NCBI RefSeq assembly: GCF_001601575.1
Contig: NZ_LOHZ01000030.1
Coordinates: forward strand, 1-64,000
Length of the DNA stretch: 64,000 nucleotides
Direction of reading: 5' to 3'
From: Thermovenabulum gondwanense
GTDB lineage: Bacteria > Bacillota > Thermosediminibacteria > Thermosediminibacterales > Thermosediminibacteraceae
In this document: piece after piece, positions 54,675 to 63,618 of the stretch
Position numbering within the stretch: the stretch's first letter is position 1
Layout of the letters: each line of letters begins with the position of its first letter
Notes under the pieces: model-generated
Told to the model about the DNA's origin: nothing
The model's input: only the letters and a program-made list of their open reading frames with translations
The model's database searches: none
Position numbers and translations under genes: made by a program

Positions 54675-55304
54675 CTATCTTTTAAAGGCGATCCTGGCAC
54701 CTTCTCTCAGGCGGTTCAGGGCCATTTTTAGCATCTCTTCGGATTTTAATCTGAAGGTAATCTTTATTTTTTCACCGTTTAACAAAATTTCTTCCTCTTT
54801 TGTAAGGTCTTTTTTTGCTATATCCACAAAGCACAGGGGAGGGAAGAGCACGCACCACCAGTTTTGCCCTTCGCCCCTTCCCAGGACTATCCTCAAGGCT
54901 TCGTAGTTTCCCGCCGGCATGTACAAAAGCCCGTATTTTTTGGGCGGGAAGGGGAAGACCCCGTAATAGGCCTTTACCCGGTATTCTTTGTTGTATTTTT
55001 GAACCTCTTTTTGCGCCACCTCTTCGATTTCTTTGAGGTGGGAAATTATATAATCTTTGCCTTCTTCATGAGTATTAACTTTTTCCAGGACCGGCATCAG
55101 ATTTTTCAGCACCGCATCCCTGACCCTTAGCTTCAGTTCCTGGTCCTCCTTTGCATCGCTGTTTGCCACCACATGAAGGCGTATTACCCCTTCGTGCACG
55201 TATTTTTCATCGCTTTTTACCGCATAGCCGGAAAATACGGCAGCGAAAAAACCGGCAATTAGTATTACAACAAGGCAGAAAAGCACCCTTTTTACCCTTT
55301 TCAT
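54675..55304 (-). CDS. spoIIR: Stage II sporulation protein R
   Basis: Secreted from the forespore, triggers SpoIIGA to process pro-sigma-E in the mother cell. 209 residues. Signal/anchor RVLFCLVVILIAGFFAAVFSGYA, then the signature VIRLHVVANSDAKEDQELKLRVRDAVL and the WWCVLFPPLCFVD region. In Bacillus it is under sigma-F; here it follows the gerC gene by 62 bp. Confidence 0.94.
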   Translation of the reverse strand: MKRVKRVLFCLVVILIAGFFAAVFSGYAVKSDEKYVHEGVIRLHVVANSDAKEDQELKLRVRDAVLKNLMPVLEKVNTHEEGKDYIISHLKEIEEVAQKEVQKYNKEYRVKAYYGVFPFPPKKYGLLYMPAGNYEALRIVLGRGEGQNWWCVLFPPLCFVDIAKKDLTKEEEILLNGEKIKITFRLKSEEMLKMALNRLREGARIAFKR

Positions 55305-55366
55305 TTTTTGCCTCTCCCCTACGGTTTTCCTTTAGTAAAATTATTCCCACAAAATAGCGGTGATAA

Positions 55367-56488
55367 TCATATTACGGGACCCAGGTTTATAAATTTTACT
55401 TTTGGGTTTATTATGATTTCTGCATCGGGGAAGATATTCTCCCAGTCCTTTTCGTATTTTTTCCAGACTCTGGGTTTGTATTTATATAGGTACTCTCCCA
55501 CGCCCAGGACATCCACCCTGTAATCTTTCTGTACTTTTTCTATTCCTTTTTCCACCTGCTTTTTTATCTCTGAGGCAAAGGTTTCTTCCAGCTCTTTCAA
55601 TACCTTCGAATCTATTTTCATGATGGGAGCTTCCTTTAACGAAGCGGCTATTTCTATGTCGTACCTTAGAACCGGCGCTTCACCGGATTTTACAAGAACC
55701 GGCTTGGAGTCGACTCTGTTTATCTCGCAGACCACCATTTTCTTATCTCCCAGATCAAAGGCGGTAATGGTTTGATTGGCTTCTCCCCTCAGGATGTTTA
55801 TGCCCCTTGCCTCCTCCGGGTCCAAAAATCCTGCCAGCCTGTAATTTTTTATCACCGCACCGCCATTTACATCCAGTTCCTTTCCGGTTTTCACAATAGC
55901 GGGCATCAAAGCATTCCCCTTTAAAGAGTGAATCTGCTCCATAACCTGGGAAAAGTCTTTAATAATTATATCTCCTTTATTCTGGGCATCCTTGAAAAGG
56001 CTCTCTATGTAATAGGCAAGCAGCATTTCCTGCTCGCTTTCCTGTCCCAATATTTCCTCTGCTTTGCCCTTCGCTATAATGAGAAAACTTCTCCTGTTGG
56101 TTTGGGTGTTAGTTTCAAAGGATTCCACGAGTTCTTTCAATCCGGACCTTGCCGCATCCTCTCCTATGATGATGTTTCTACTGTGGTCGAAATATATCCG
56201 CCTGCTGGTCCGGTGGGCTATGAGGGACACCGCTTCGGTGAAGGAACGGGCTTCGGTTTTTATCGTATATATGCTCTTTCCTCCTCCACCACCGCCCCCG
56301 CCTCCTTCACCCCCTACCAGCTTTCTCACTATGGGGTAGGTGAAGATAAAAAGGTACTTATCATCGGCTTTATCCACTCCTACGTTGCCTATGAAAATTC
56401 TCCTGTCTATGTCTACCATATCCCAGCACCCGGTAAGCAAGACCAAAAGGATTAACAGGATGGAAGAAATTTTTAAAAAGCTCTTCAC
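55367..56488 (-). CDS. gerC: Germination lipoprotein of the GerC family
   Basis: Outer-face lipoprotein of the spore inner membrane nutrient receptor. 373 residues. Lipobox LVLLTGCWDM; Ger(x)C signature GCWDMVDIDRRIFIGNVGVDK. GTG start overlaps the gerB stop. Unusual: residues 61-73 contain nine or so consecutive glycines (GGEGGGGGGGGGKS) in the first exposed loop, an insert not seen in typical GerC proteins. Confidence 0.9.
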   Translation of the reverse strand: MKSFLKISSILLILLVLLTGCWDMVDIDRRIFIGNVGVDKADDKYLFIFTYPIVRKLVGGEGGGGGGGGGKSIYTIKTEARSFTEAVSLIAHRTSRRIYFDHSRNIIIGEDAARSGLKELVESFETNTQTNRRSFLIIAKGKAEEILGQESEQEMLLAYYIESLFKDAQNKGDIIIKDFSQVMEQIHSLKGNALMPAIVKTGKELDVNGGAVIKNYRLAGFLDPEEARGINILRGEANQTITAFDLGDKKMVVCEINRVDSKPVLVKSGEAPVLRYDIEIAASLKEAPIMKIDSKVLKELEETFASEIKKQVEKGIEKVQKDYRVDVLGVGEYLYKYKPRVWKKYEKDWENIFPDAEIIINPKVKFINLGPVI

Positions 56489-57585
56489 GATTTGCCACCC
56501 GCCTTTTTTAAAAAGCTAAGGAGAAGCAAAAAAGCGGGAATAAAAAATGCGGCAGGATATATAAGGTAATTCACATACCCCGCTAAATCTTTGTTTTCGG
56601 CAAAATTATTGGGCAGGTTTGCCGCAAAATAAAAAAGGGGCAAAAATACTGCGCTCAGGTAACTTTCTTCCTTTAAATTAAAAAGAGATTTTACGATAAT
56701 GGCCGTGCTGAAATAATATCCTACTAAAGTTGTAAATATTTGAACCACCCAAATGGTTATGGCAAAGGCGTCCAGCCTTTCAAACACTTCCCCGGGTGCG
56801 GTTATCCCCTTTATCATCATAAAAACGGGCCATACAAAGAATTTGGTTTCGTTTTTGCCCAGGACCATGAAAGTTACGACCGTTATGAAAAGATAAAAAA
56901 GGGTGGTAACCGCACTATACAGAGTAACTATAATTTTAGCCTTCTCGGGCTTTCTCAAATAGGGTGCAAGGAATAATAGCACCTCAAACCCCTCCAGAGC
57001 AAAAAGGGTTTGCAGGGAAGCGGAAAAAATATTTTTAAAAGGGGTGGTCATTACGGGCAGTATTTCATCTATTTTAGCTCTGGAAAGACAGGTAAAAACG
57101 ATTAAAGCAAAGGCAAACATTGCAATGGGAAAAAGTACCATTACCGCCCTTACCGTTGGCTCGATGCCCACCCTCACGGCGTAAAATCCAAGGAGCAGAA
57201 TGCTGAAAATTGTAAACCCTTTAGGTGTGTGTTCCAGCAAAAATTGATTTATTACCTCCGCCGAGGTCTGGTTTACAACAGCGGAGGTCATCAAAAAATA
57301 GATAATATAAAATACACCGATAACCCCGGTAATAAACCTTCCCGCAAGTTTTTCCGAAATCTTCACCGCATCCTCTTTTTGCCTTGCAACTAAGGCTGCG
57401 ACAATAAGGCCGCCTATCAGGGTAATAATCCCGCCCAGGATTATGGATATCCAGCCGTCCTGTCCCGCCATTTCGTCCACCTGTCGCGGCAGGCTTAAAA
57501 TCCCCGCTCCTATGGCTATGCTGATTAAAAATACTATTGCCTGCCTGGTGGAAATTTTGTCGTTATCCATCAGCATCTTCATCAC
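56485..57585 (-). CDS. gerB: Germination receptor permease of the GerB family
   Basis: Integral membrane subunit of the germinant receptor, ten or so helices, amino acid permease-like fold (APC). 366 residues; ISTRQAIVFLISIAIGAGILSLPRQVDEMAGQDGWISI is the typical start. Several ATG codons lie near the start (57585 to 57570), so the exact one is uncertain. Overlaps gerA by 23 bp and gerC by 4 bp. Confidence 0.93.
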   Translation of the reverse strand: MMKMLMDNDKISTRQAIVFLISIAIGAGILSLPRQVDEMAGQDGWISIILGGIITLIGGLIVAALVARQKEDAVKISEKLAGRFITGVIGVFYIIYFLMTSAVVNQTSAEVINQFLLEHTPKGFTIFSILLLGFYAVRVGIEPTVRAVMVLFPIAMFAFALIVFTCLSRAKIDEILPVMTTPFKNIFSASLQTLFALEGFEVLLFLAPYLRKPEKAKIIVTLYSAVTTLFYLFITVVTFMVLGKNETKFFVWPVFMMIKGITAPGEVFERLDAFAITIWVVQIFTTLVGYYFSTAIIVKSLFNLKEESYLSAVFLPLFYFAANLPNNFAENKDLAGYVNYLIYPAAFFIPAFLLLLSFLKKAGGKS

Positions 57586-59182
57586 CGCTTTGAATTTTGG
57601 ATAAAAGTTCCTTGTTTATGGTGGTTTCATCCAGAGGATGGGTAAAATCGGGCCTTTTTGACATAAAGCGAAGGGGGTATCTCACCATCAAATCTTCCAT
57701 TTTTTCCGGGTCCAAATTCACAAAAGGGTCCAAATAATTGGCACCAAAGCTCTTTAACGTACAAAGGTAAAGAACAAACCAGATATAACCTATTGCTATG
57801 CCGTACAGCCCCGCCAAGGAAGACAGGGCTAAAAATATAAAGGTAAGGAGCCTGAAACCTATGGCCACGCTGTAGCTTGGAATGGCAAAGGAGGATATGG
57901 CGTTTACCGCTATCACTATGACCATTATGGGGCTTACGATGCCCGCCCTTACAGCAGCTTCCCCCACCACAAGGCCGCCCACAATACCTATGGTCTGGCC
58001 GATAGGCCCCGGGAGCCTTACCCCCGCTTCTCTCAAAAGCTCCAGAGCGGTCATCATGATAAGGGCTTCAATGGTTGAAGAAAAGGGGACGCCCTCCCGG
58101 CTGGCACCTATGGATAGGGCAAGGTCGGTGGGCAAAAGCCCCGGATGAAAGGAGACAAAGGCTACGTAAAGGGCAGGGGCGGAGGTGGCGGTAAAAACCG
58201 CAAGAAACCTCAAATACCTCACCAGGGTTGCAATATGCCACCTTTCATAAAAGTCCTCGGCGGAATGAAACAGGCTCCAGAAGGTAACGGGGGCTATAAG
58301 GGCATAGGGGGTATTATCGCATATCAGAGCAACACAACCTTCTAAGAGGGCAGCACTTACCACATCGGGCCTTTCCGTCCTTCTAAAAAGGGGAAAGGGC
58401 GATGCCCAGGAGTCTTCGATGTACTGCTCTAAATACCCTGCATCCATGATGCTTTCCACATCCACTTTGTCGAGCCTTTTTAGAAATTCTTCCACCACCT
58501 TCGGGTTTGCAATCCCTTTTATGTACATTACCGCCACATCGGTGCGGGTATGCCTCCCCAAACGTATCGTCTTTATCTTCAGATTGGGGTCTTTGATCCT
58601 TCTTCTCACCTGGGCCACATTTATCCTGAAGGTCTCGGTAAAGCCGTCCTTTGGGCCGTGGATCACCGCTTCGGTAGAGGGTTCCTGAATGCTCCTTTTT
58701 TCCCAGCCCCGGGAGCTGATTATCAGGGTTTTCCCCACACCGTCCAAAAGCAAAAGGGTATCCCCGCTTAAGACCGCAAGCACCGCCTCTCCGAAATTGT
58801 CCGATTCCTTTAAATCCGCAGCCGTTAAAAAGCTCTCCTTGATGAGCAAAAGAAATCGGTCCGCCCCGGCGGCAGGTGGCATTTCCCTTCCAAAGATTAA
58901 AAGGGCTTTTATCACGTGATCCTGAATTAGCTGTTTATCCACAAGGCCGTCTATCCACACCACCGCCATCCTGTGTCTTTTCCCGGATGCGTCCATTACA
59001 TCGAATTCCCTGAGGATGACGTCATCGCAGTCTATAAAATACTCTTCACTTAAAATTTTTAAATTTTCCTTTATATCCTTGTTCAGCTTTCGCGAAGTGT
59101 CCGGATAAATATCCTTTTTATGGTATATTTCCGTTTTTTCCGTGTTAAAAAGGGTTTTAAAGAGCTTTTTCAACGGCCTCAC
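57563..59182 (-). CDS. gerA: Germination receptor subunit of the GerA family
   Basis: 539 residues: soluble N-terminal domain (1-290), then four or five membrane helices in the C-terminal half. VWIDGLVDKQLIQDHVI and the GGLVVGEAAVRAGIVSPIMVIVIA pair are typical. First gene of gerA-gerB-gerC, the receptor that senses nutrients in the spore. GTG start at 59182 with a GAAAGGGTGAGG site around it; the TTG 9 bases later is an alternative. Confidence 0.94.
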   Translation of the reverse strand: MRPLKKLFKTLFNTEKTEIYHKKDIYPDTSRKLNKDIKENLKILSEEYFIDCDDVILREFDVMDASGKRHRMAVVWIDGLVDKQLIQDHVIKALLIFGREMPPAAGADRFLLLIKESFLTAADLKESDNFGEAVLAVLSGDTLLLLDGVGKTLIISSRGWEKRSIQEPSTEAVIHGPKDGFTETFRINVAQVRRRIKDPNLKIKTIRLGRHTRTDVAVMYIKGIANPKVVEEFLKRLDKVDVESIMDAGYLEQYIEDSWASPFPLFRRTERPDVVSAALLEGCVALICDNTPYALIAPVTFWSLFHSAEDFYERWHIATLVRYLRFLAVFTATSAPALYVAFVSFHPGLLPTDLALSIGASREGVPFSSTIEALIMMTALELLREAGVRLPGPIGQTIGIVGGLVVGEAAVRAGIVSPIMVIVIAVNAISSFAIPSYSVAIGFRLLTFIFLALSSLAGLYGIAIGYIWFVLYLCTLKSFGANYLDPFVNLDPEKMEDLMVRYPLRFMSKRPDFTHPLDETTINKELLSKIQSGDEDADG

Positions 59183-59201
59183 CCTTTCGATTGTGGAAAA
59201 G

Positions 59202-59408
59202 TTATTTCAGGAAAAGGGAGATAAGAAGATAAAGGGCGGGAATCCCAAAAATGTAGAAAAACCCTACAGCGGTGCAGAACTTCTCGTCCCGAGTATAGCC
59301 CTTTTTTTTCAAATATGGTCTGTCCACAAGAAGAAGAAAAAGGCCGGAAGCTATAAAAATTATCACCTGAGTTATATTGAAGGAATTAATAAAATCCTTC
59401 AATGTCAT
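59202..59408 (-). CDS. Small two-helix membrane protein upstream of gerA
   Basis: 68 residues: TQVIIFIASGLFLLLVD and ILFYIFGIPALYLLISLFL-type helices joined by RPYLKKKGYTRDEKF. Similar small proteins occur next to germination operons in clostridia (CLC_0170-like; not verified). Function unknown. It is 19 bp before gerA and likely in its operon. Confidence 0.6.
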   Translation of the reverse strand: MTLKDFINSFNITQVIIFIASGLFLLLVDRPYLKKKGYTRDEKFCTAVGFFYIFGIPALYLLISLFLK

Positions 59409-59467
59409 ATTCCTTCACTTCCTGTTTTTTTATAGTTTTTTGCCCGGCACGGTTTTTTATACAGGCA

Positions 59468-59495
59468 AAATAAAAAAGGCTTTAAAAGCCTTTAA
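59468..59495 (-). terminator. Terminator of the SLH operon
   Basis: Stem AAAGGC / GCCTTT with T-run TTTTTTATTTT on the minus strand, overlapping the stop of the SLH gene. Confidence 0.8.
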
Positions 59496-61027
59496 AAACT
59501 CAAGCTCCTTTTTATAAAATCCTTTTTAATATCATCCTTTAAATAACTTAAAAATCTGGAAAGCAGCACCGCCGATTCCGCCTTAGTGAGCGGGTCAAAA
59601 GGTCTGAAGCAGCCCGCCCTGTCTCCCTTTACAAGTCCCAGCTCCTTTGCCGCAAAAACCGCCCTTTTTGCCCAGGAGGGAATGGAGTCATCATCGAGAA
59701 ACCCAGTGCTACCCGGATATTCTCCCGCCGCATTTATAAGGCCCAGGGCTCTTACCAGGGAAGTTACCGCTTCCGCCCTGGTAAGAGTTTTATCGGGGGA
59801 AAAGAGCCGGTAGGCCGTCCCCTCCATAACCCCAAACCGGTAGAGGCTCTCAATGTATTCGTAGCCTTCTTCTTTTTCGCTCACATCATCGTACAGGGAT
59901 TTTCCCCCATTTGCACCGGGGTTTTTCAAAAGGCCCGCACCGCTCCCTTCCAGGATCTTAGAAACCCTTGAAGGGGAATCCATAAGCCTTCCTAAGGCCT
60001 TTGCAAAATTGCCCCTTTTTTCATAACCTTCCGGGTAAAAATAGTTTCCCGTTTGTACTAGTATTCCAAGGGACAGGAGCTTTTCCACATCTTCTTTTGC
60101 CCAGTGGTTTTTCAAATCTGCCGCCTTCACGATTTGCATCCGTTTGCTGACCGGCGACGTTTCCAGGGTCTTTTCCATTGCCCCCGAATTCCTGCCTGAC
60201 GAAAGCGGGACACCATCCTTCATCCTGGGGAGGTCGTAATCGTATTTCATCCGCGAAAACTCTCTGGTTTCCTCCAGAAATCCTCCCTCGAAGCTTATGA
60301 GCTTTGGATCGTTTTTGATATATGATAAATCCCTGGTTATTTCCCGGTATATTTCCGAACCTATTTTAGCATCCCAGGAATGGGCGGGAATATTTTGTTT
60401 TGAGTTTTCCTTCCTGCTGCAGGTAATCAAATAGGTGCTTTTCCTTATCTCTAAGCCGCCGAAAGGGCTGTTGTATTCAACCCCTTTTGAAGAAAATTCC
60501 ACTACCACTTCCCCTTCATCCCGGTTTATCGAGTATACCTTCCTTCCGCCGAAATTCAGGGAGGTATAATCGACCGAAGGTGTAATATCGGTAACCTGAG
60601 AGGAGGAAAAGGAATAAGAAACCAGGCTGTACCTATCCTGCGTTTTTCCTCGCTTCACGGTGATGTTTTCGCTGAACCGGGAAAGGATGGCATCTTCTAT
60701 TACCTGCCTTTTTTCCTTTATTTCCCTTACCGTCACGTCGAAAGTAAGGCTCCTTGTAAGCTGAATCGTCTTTTCTTCATCGGAAAGGCTGTAGCTTATC
60801 CTGTCCTGCCTTTTGCCGTTTTTTACCCTGCCTTCGGTTATTGTCACCTTTCCCTTCAAAAGCACCGGTTCTCCCGTCAGAAACAGGGGTTCGACGTACT
60901 CCACCTCATTTTTTATCCCCCCCTCATAGCCCGGAAGGGCAAAGGCTCGAACCGGAAATAGGTATAAGGCGAGGGCGAATATCAGGTTCATACCCAAAAA
61001 CATCTTAATTTTTTGCAATTTTTTCAT
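59492..61027 (-). CDS. Secreted protein with C-terminal SLH domains
   Basis: 511 residues. Signal peptide MFLGMNLIFALALYLFPVRAFA. Residues 35-320: unidentified beta-rich domain (VEYVEPLFLTGEPVLLKGKVT; SYSFSSSQVTDITPSVDYTSLNFGG). Residues 330-505: three SLH domains (LKNHWAKEDVEKLLSLGIL; LYDDVSEKEEGYEYIESLYRFGVM; DDSIPSWAKRAVFAAKELGLVKG). Anchored non-covalently to the wall. ATG at 61027, GAGGG upstream. Eighteen bp after the large SLH protein gene, one operon. Confidence 0.88.
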   Translation of the reverse strand: MKKLQKIKMFLGMNLIFALALYLFPVRAFALPGYEGGIKNEVEYVEPLFLTGEPVLLKGKVTITEGRVKNGKRQDRISYSLSDEEKTIQLTRSLTFDVTVREIKEKRQVIEDAILSRFSENITVKRGKTQDRYSLVSYSFSSSQVTDITPSVDYTSLNFGGRKVYSINRDEGEVVVEFSSKGVEYNSPFGGLEIRKSTYLITCSRKENSKQNIPAHSWDAKIGSEIYREITRDLSYIKNDPKLISFEGGFLEETREFSRMKYDYDLPRMKDGVPLSSGRNSGAMEKTLETSPVSKRMQIVKAADLKNHWAKEDVEKLLSLGILVQTGNYFYPEGYEKRGNFAKALGRLMDSPSRVSKILEGSGAGLLKNPGANGGKSLYDDVSEKEEGYEYIESLYRFGVMEGTAYRLFSPDKTLTRAEAVTSLVRALGLINAAGEYPGSTGFLDDDSIPSWAKRAVFAAKELGLVKGDRAGCFRPFDPLTKAESAVLLSRFLSYLKDDIKKDFIKRSLSF

Positions 61028-61044
61028 GGTATATCCCTCTATAT

Positions 61045-63573
61045 TTAGAATTTAAAGATTACTAAAGCCCGGTTGTTATCCCTTATAAAATATATCCTGT
61101 CGCTTACATTCAACCCGTAAGGGTCAAGGATTTCTCCTTCTTTTATCACCAGCGCCCCGCTGAGGTTTATATCCAGTGATGCGGAATCGTAATTCCATTT
61201 GCCGTTAAAGGGGCTAAAATCCTGCATCCTTTCAACTGTCGCCGCCTCTGGTGGCATTGCAATGGACGAAATCCTGCCAAGGCTTATTATATCTTCCTTT
61301 TCACCATCCACAAGTACGATTCCCAGGACCGAGTCCCTTTTCTTCACCAAATAAGCCTCTTTGTAATAGTAGTTTTTGTAAAACCTGTCCTTTATAAAAT
61401 CCTCTCTGGTAAGGACCTTTGCCTTTGAGGAAGTAAAGTCTACAAAGTAAAGCGAATCCTTTAAGTTGTGGTAATTTATAGCGGAATCCTTGCTGTTCCA
61501 ATCGTTTTTGTAAAGCTCCCTCTGGTATTTTATGCCCACGCTGTCCTCCCGGATTTCATAAATTTTACCCTTAATAATGCTAATATCCGGAGGATAATAG
61601 ACGGGCTGGTAAATAATAGGGATTCTTATAGAATTACCTTCCTTATTAAACACAGCAAAAGCTTCTTTTTGTTCTTCCAGCACCTCGGGTAAAATTAGTG
61701 TATCGTTATAGGATGCAATGGTGGAATCATCGAAGGTGCCCTGGGAGCCGGTAAAGTTAATGATGTTTAATGACCATACGGGTTTAAAAAATCCGTTTTC
61801 TAAATATTCGTCTCCGTTTTTTACTATCACCTTCAGGGCTTTATAGTTTTTTTCTTCCCCCGAACAGGCCACATAGGCTTCTTTCCCCTGAAGTTTTAAA
61901 ACATCATTGACGGGAATTCTCTCTCCGGAAAGGTAGGCTTTTGTATCCCCATCTATATTTATTTTGAAAAGCCTTCCTTTATCGTAGAACCTCCCCATAA
62001 AAAATTCCTTTACATTGGAAAGCAAAAGGGCCCCGCTAAAATCGGATTTTTCTATTTTGCCTTTTAAAATTGCGTTTACCCTCCCGCCGGGAAGAAGGCT
62101 TACCTGCAGGGCTTTTTTTGTCTGCCCTGAAGAAATAACCCTGGCTTCCAATTCGTCCCCCGGGCTTATATTTTCATAATCCACCTTGTTTCCGGCTTTC
62201 AGCACTTCGGTATCGGGGTATACGTAAAATTCCTCGTAAACCCGGCTCTCTCCGTCAAAATTTACCAGAGTGACCTTTACGGCATCCTTTTCAGCGCTTG
62301 CCGTCAGCACCATCCCTTTTACGGTCACTTCCCCGGGAGCCCGATAATCTTCACCTTTCAGGTATACCGCAAAAACCCTGTCCCCAAATACCCGGACCGT
62401 AGCCTCAACCCCGGATTGTATTTCCTTTTCACTCACCCTTTCCTGGCCCATGTAGACCTCGGCTCCGCTGACCAGGTAATAATCCTTAATATTTTTGTCC
62501 TCTGTCTTTAACACCATCAGCCTTTTTGTTTGATCGTATTTTTCTATGGTTCCGGAAATAGCCTTTTCTCCATTGCCGAGAACCTGAACGAGTAAAACGG
62601 AATCATTTTTTATAAACAATTTGACCTGGTCGCCCGCATTAAGGGAATCCGAAAGATAAAGATTTTTCCCTTTTAATACCGGAAAATCCAGGCTTCCCTT
62701 TACCCTTTCTATTTTTATATTTTCGCCGGTATAAAGCCTTATTTGTATATAGGCGGAATCCCTGCCCGTTACCTTCCCCTCTTTTACCGTGTAAGGTGAT
62801 GAATCTTTTTCCAAAAACCTGTCCAAAAAGGCGGCAAATTCCGCCCTCGTAATGGACTTTTTAGGGTAAAGCTTCCCTGCAGAACCGTAAATATAGCCCT
62901 TTTCAAAGAGAGAGGCTATATAACCCGCCTTTTTATAATCTATTTCGCCGGCATCCTGGAATACCGAAAGGTTTAGGCCGTAGTTTTCCTCTGCCTGTAA
63001 GTTCAGGGCTTTCGCGGTAAAATAAAATATCTCTTCCCGGGAAGCGGGCAGGGTAAAATCCATTGAATTTATTTCCTCATCGGAAATTATCCCCATATTT
63101 TTTGCCTTCATGATATCCTCTTTTGCCCATTCGGAGGCTTTAACCTGAGCTGTAGCTGTCGAGCCGGGCAAGTTGTTTGCCCCATAATTTTTCGCTTTTT
63201 CATAAAAAAGCCTTACCAATACCGAGAGGGCTTCCTCCCTCTTTAAATTCCTCCCGGGATAAAACCTTTTCCCATATCCCGTCATGAGTAAGAGGGAGTA
63301 AACTCTTTTTATTGAGGACTCTGCCCAGTGATTTTTTGTATCCTGAAAATCGGGAGTTTTTTGAAAAACTCCGGCATAAGGCACCCCTTTGTAGTCGCCT
63401 TCCCCGGCAGATGCCGCAGGAAAAGGAAGAAGAGGATTGATGATTATGCTTAAAGCCAGAATTAATATCAAAAGAGCGTTACATTTATTTAATCTCCCGG
63501 AAAAAAAGACTTTCTTTTTATAAAAACGCATATTACACCAATTTTTATTCCTACTATTTTCGTAATAATGCAT
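61045..63573 (-). CDS. Large secreted protein with N-terminal SLH domains
   Basis: 842 residues from the ATG at 63573 (AAGGAGAGG upstream); the longer frame to 63612 is less likely. N-terminal basic region and signal peptide LILILALSIIINPLLPFPAASA, three SLH domains (about 85-260: FQDTKNHWAESSIKRVYSLLLMTG; EWAKEDIMKAKNMGII; GYIYGSAGKLYPKKSITRAEF), then repeated small beta-domains of the DUF5666/OB-like type (e.g. GTIEKYDQTKRLMVLKTED; KGKIEKSDFSGALLLSNV) to the end. Similar domains occur in the major S-layer protein. Role: cell-surface; specific function unknown. Confidence 0.88.
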   Translation of the reverse strand: MHYYENSRNKNWCNMRFYKKKVFFSGRLNKCNALLILILALSIIINPLLPFPAASAGEGDYKGVPYAGVFQKTPDFQDTKNHWAESSIKRVYSLLLMTGYGKRFYPGRNLKREEALSVLVRLFYEKAKNYGANNLPGSTATAQVKASEWAKEDIMKAKNMGIISDEEINSMDFTLPASREEIFYFTAKALNLQAEENYGLNLSVFQDAGEIDYKKAGYIASLFEKGYIYGSAGKLYPKKSITRAEFAAFLDRFLEKDSSPYTVKEGKVTGRDSAYIQIRLYTGENIKIERVKGSLDFPVLKGKNLYLSDSLNAGDQVKLFIKNDSVLLVQVLGNGEKAISGTIEKYDQTKRLMVLKTEDKNIKDYYLVSGAEVYMGQERVSEKEIQSGVEATVRVFGDRVFAVYLKGEDYRAPGEVTVKGMVLTASAEKDAVKVTLVNFDGESRVYEEFYVYPDTEVLKAGNKVDYENISPGDELEARVISSGQTKKALQVSLLPGGRVNAILKGKIEKSDFSGALLLSNVKEFFMGRFYDKGRLFKINIDGDTKAYLSGERIPVNDVLKLQGKEAYVACSGEEKNYKALKVIVKNGDEYLENGFFKPVWSLNIINFTGSQGTFDDSTIASYNDTLILPEVLEEQKEAFAVFNKEGNSIRIPIIYQPVYYPPDISIIKGKIYEIREDSVGIKYQRELYKNDWNSKDSAINYHNLKDSLYFVDFTSSKAKVLTREDFIKDRFYKNYYYKEAYLVKKRDSVLGIVLVDGEKEDIISLGRISSIAMPPEAATVERMQDFSPFNGKWNYDSASLDINLSGALVIKEGEILDPYGLNVSDRIYFIRDNNRALVIFKF

Positions 63574-63618
63574 CTTACCCTCTCCTTCCCTCTTGAGGCC
63601 CTCCCATGCCACCTGAAT

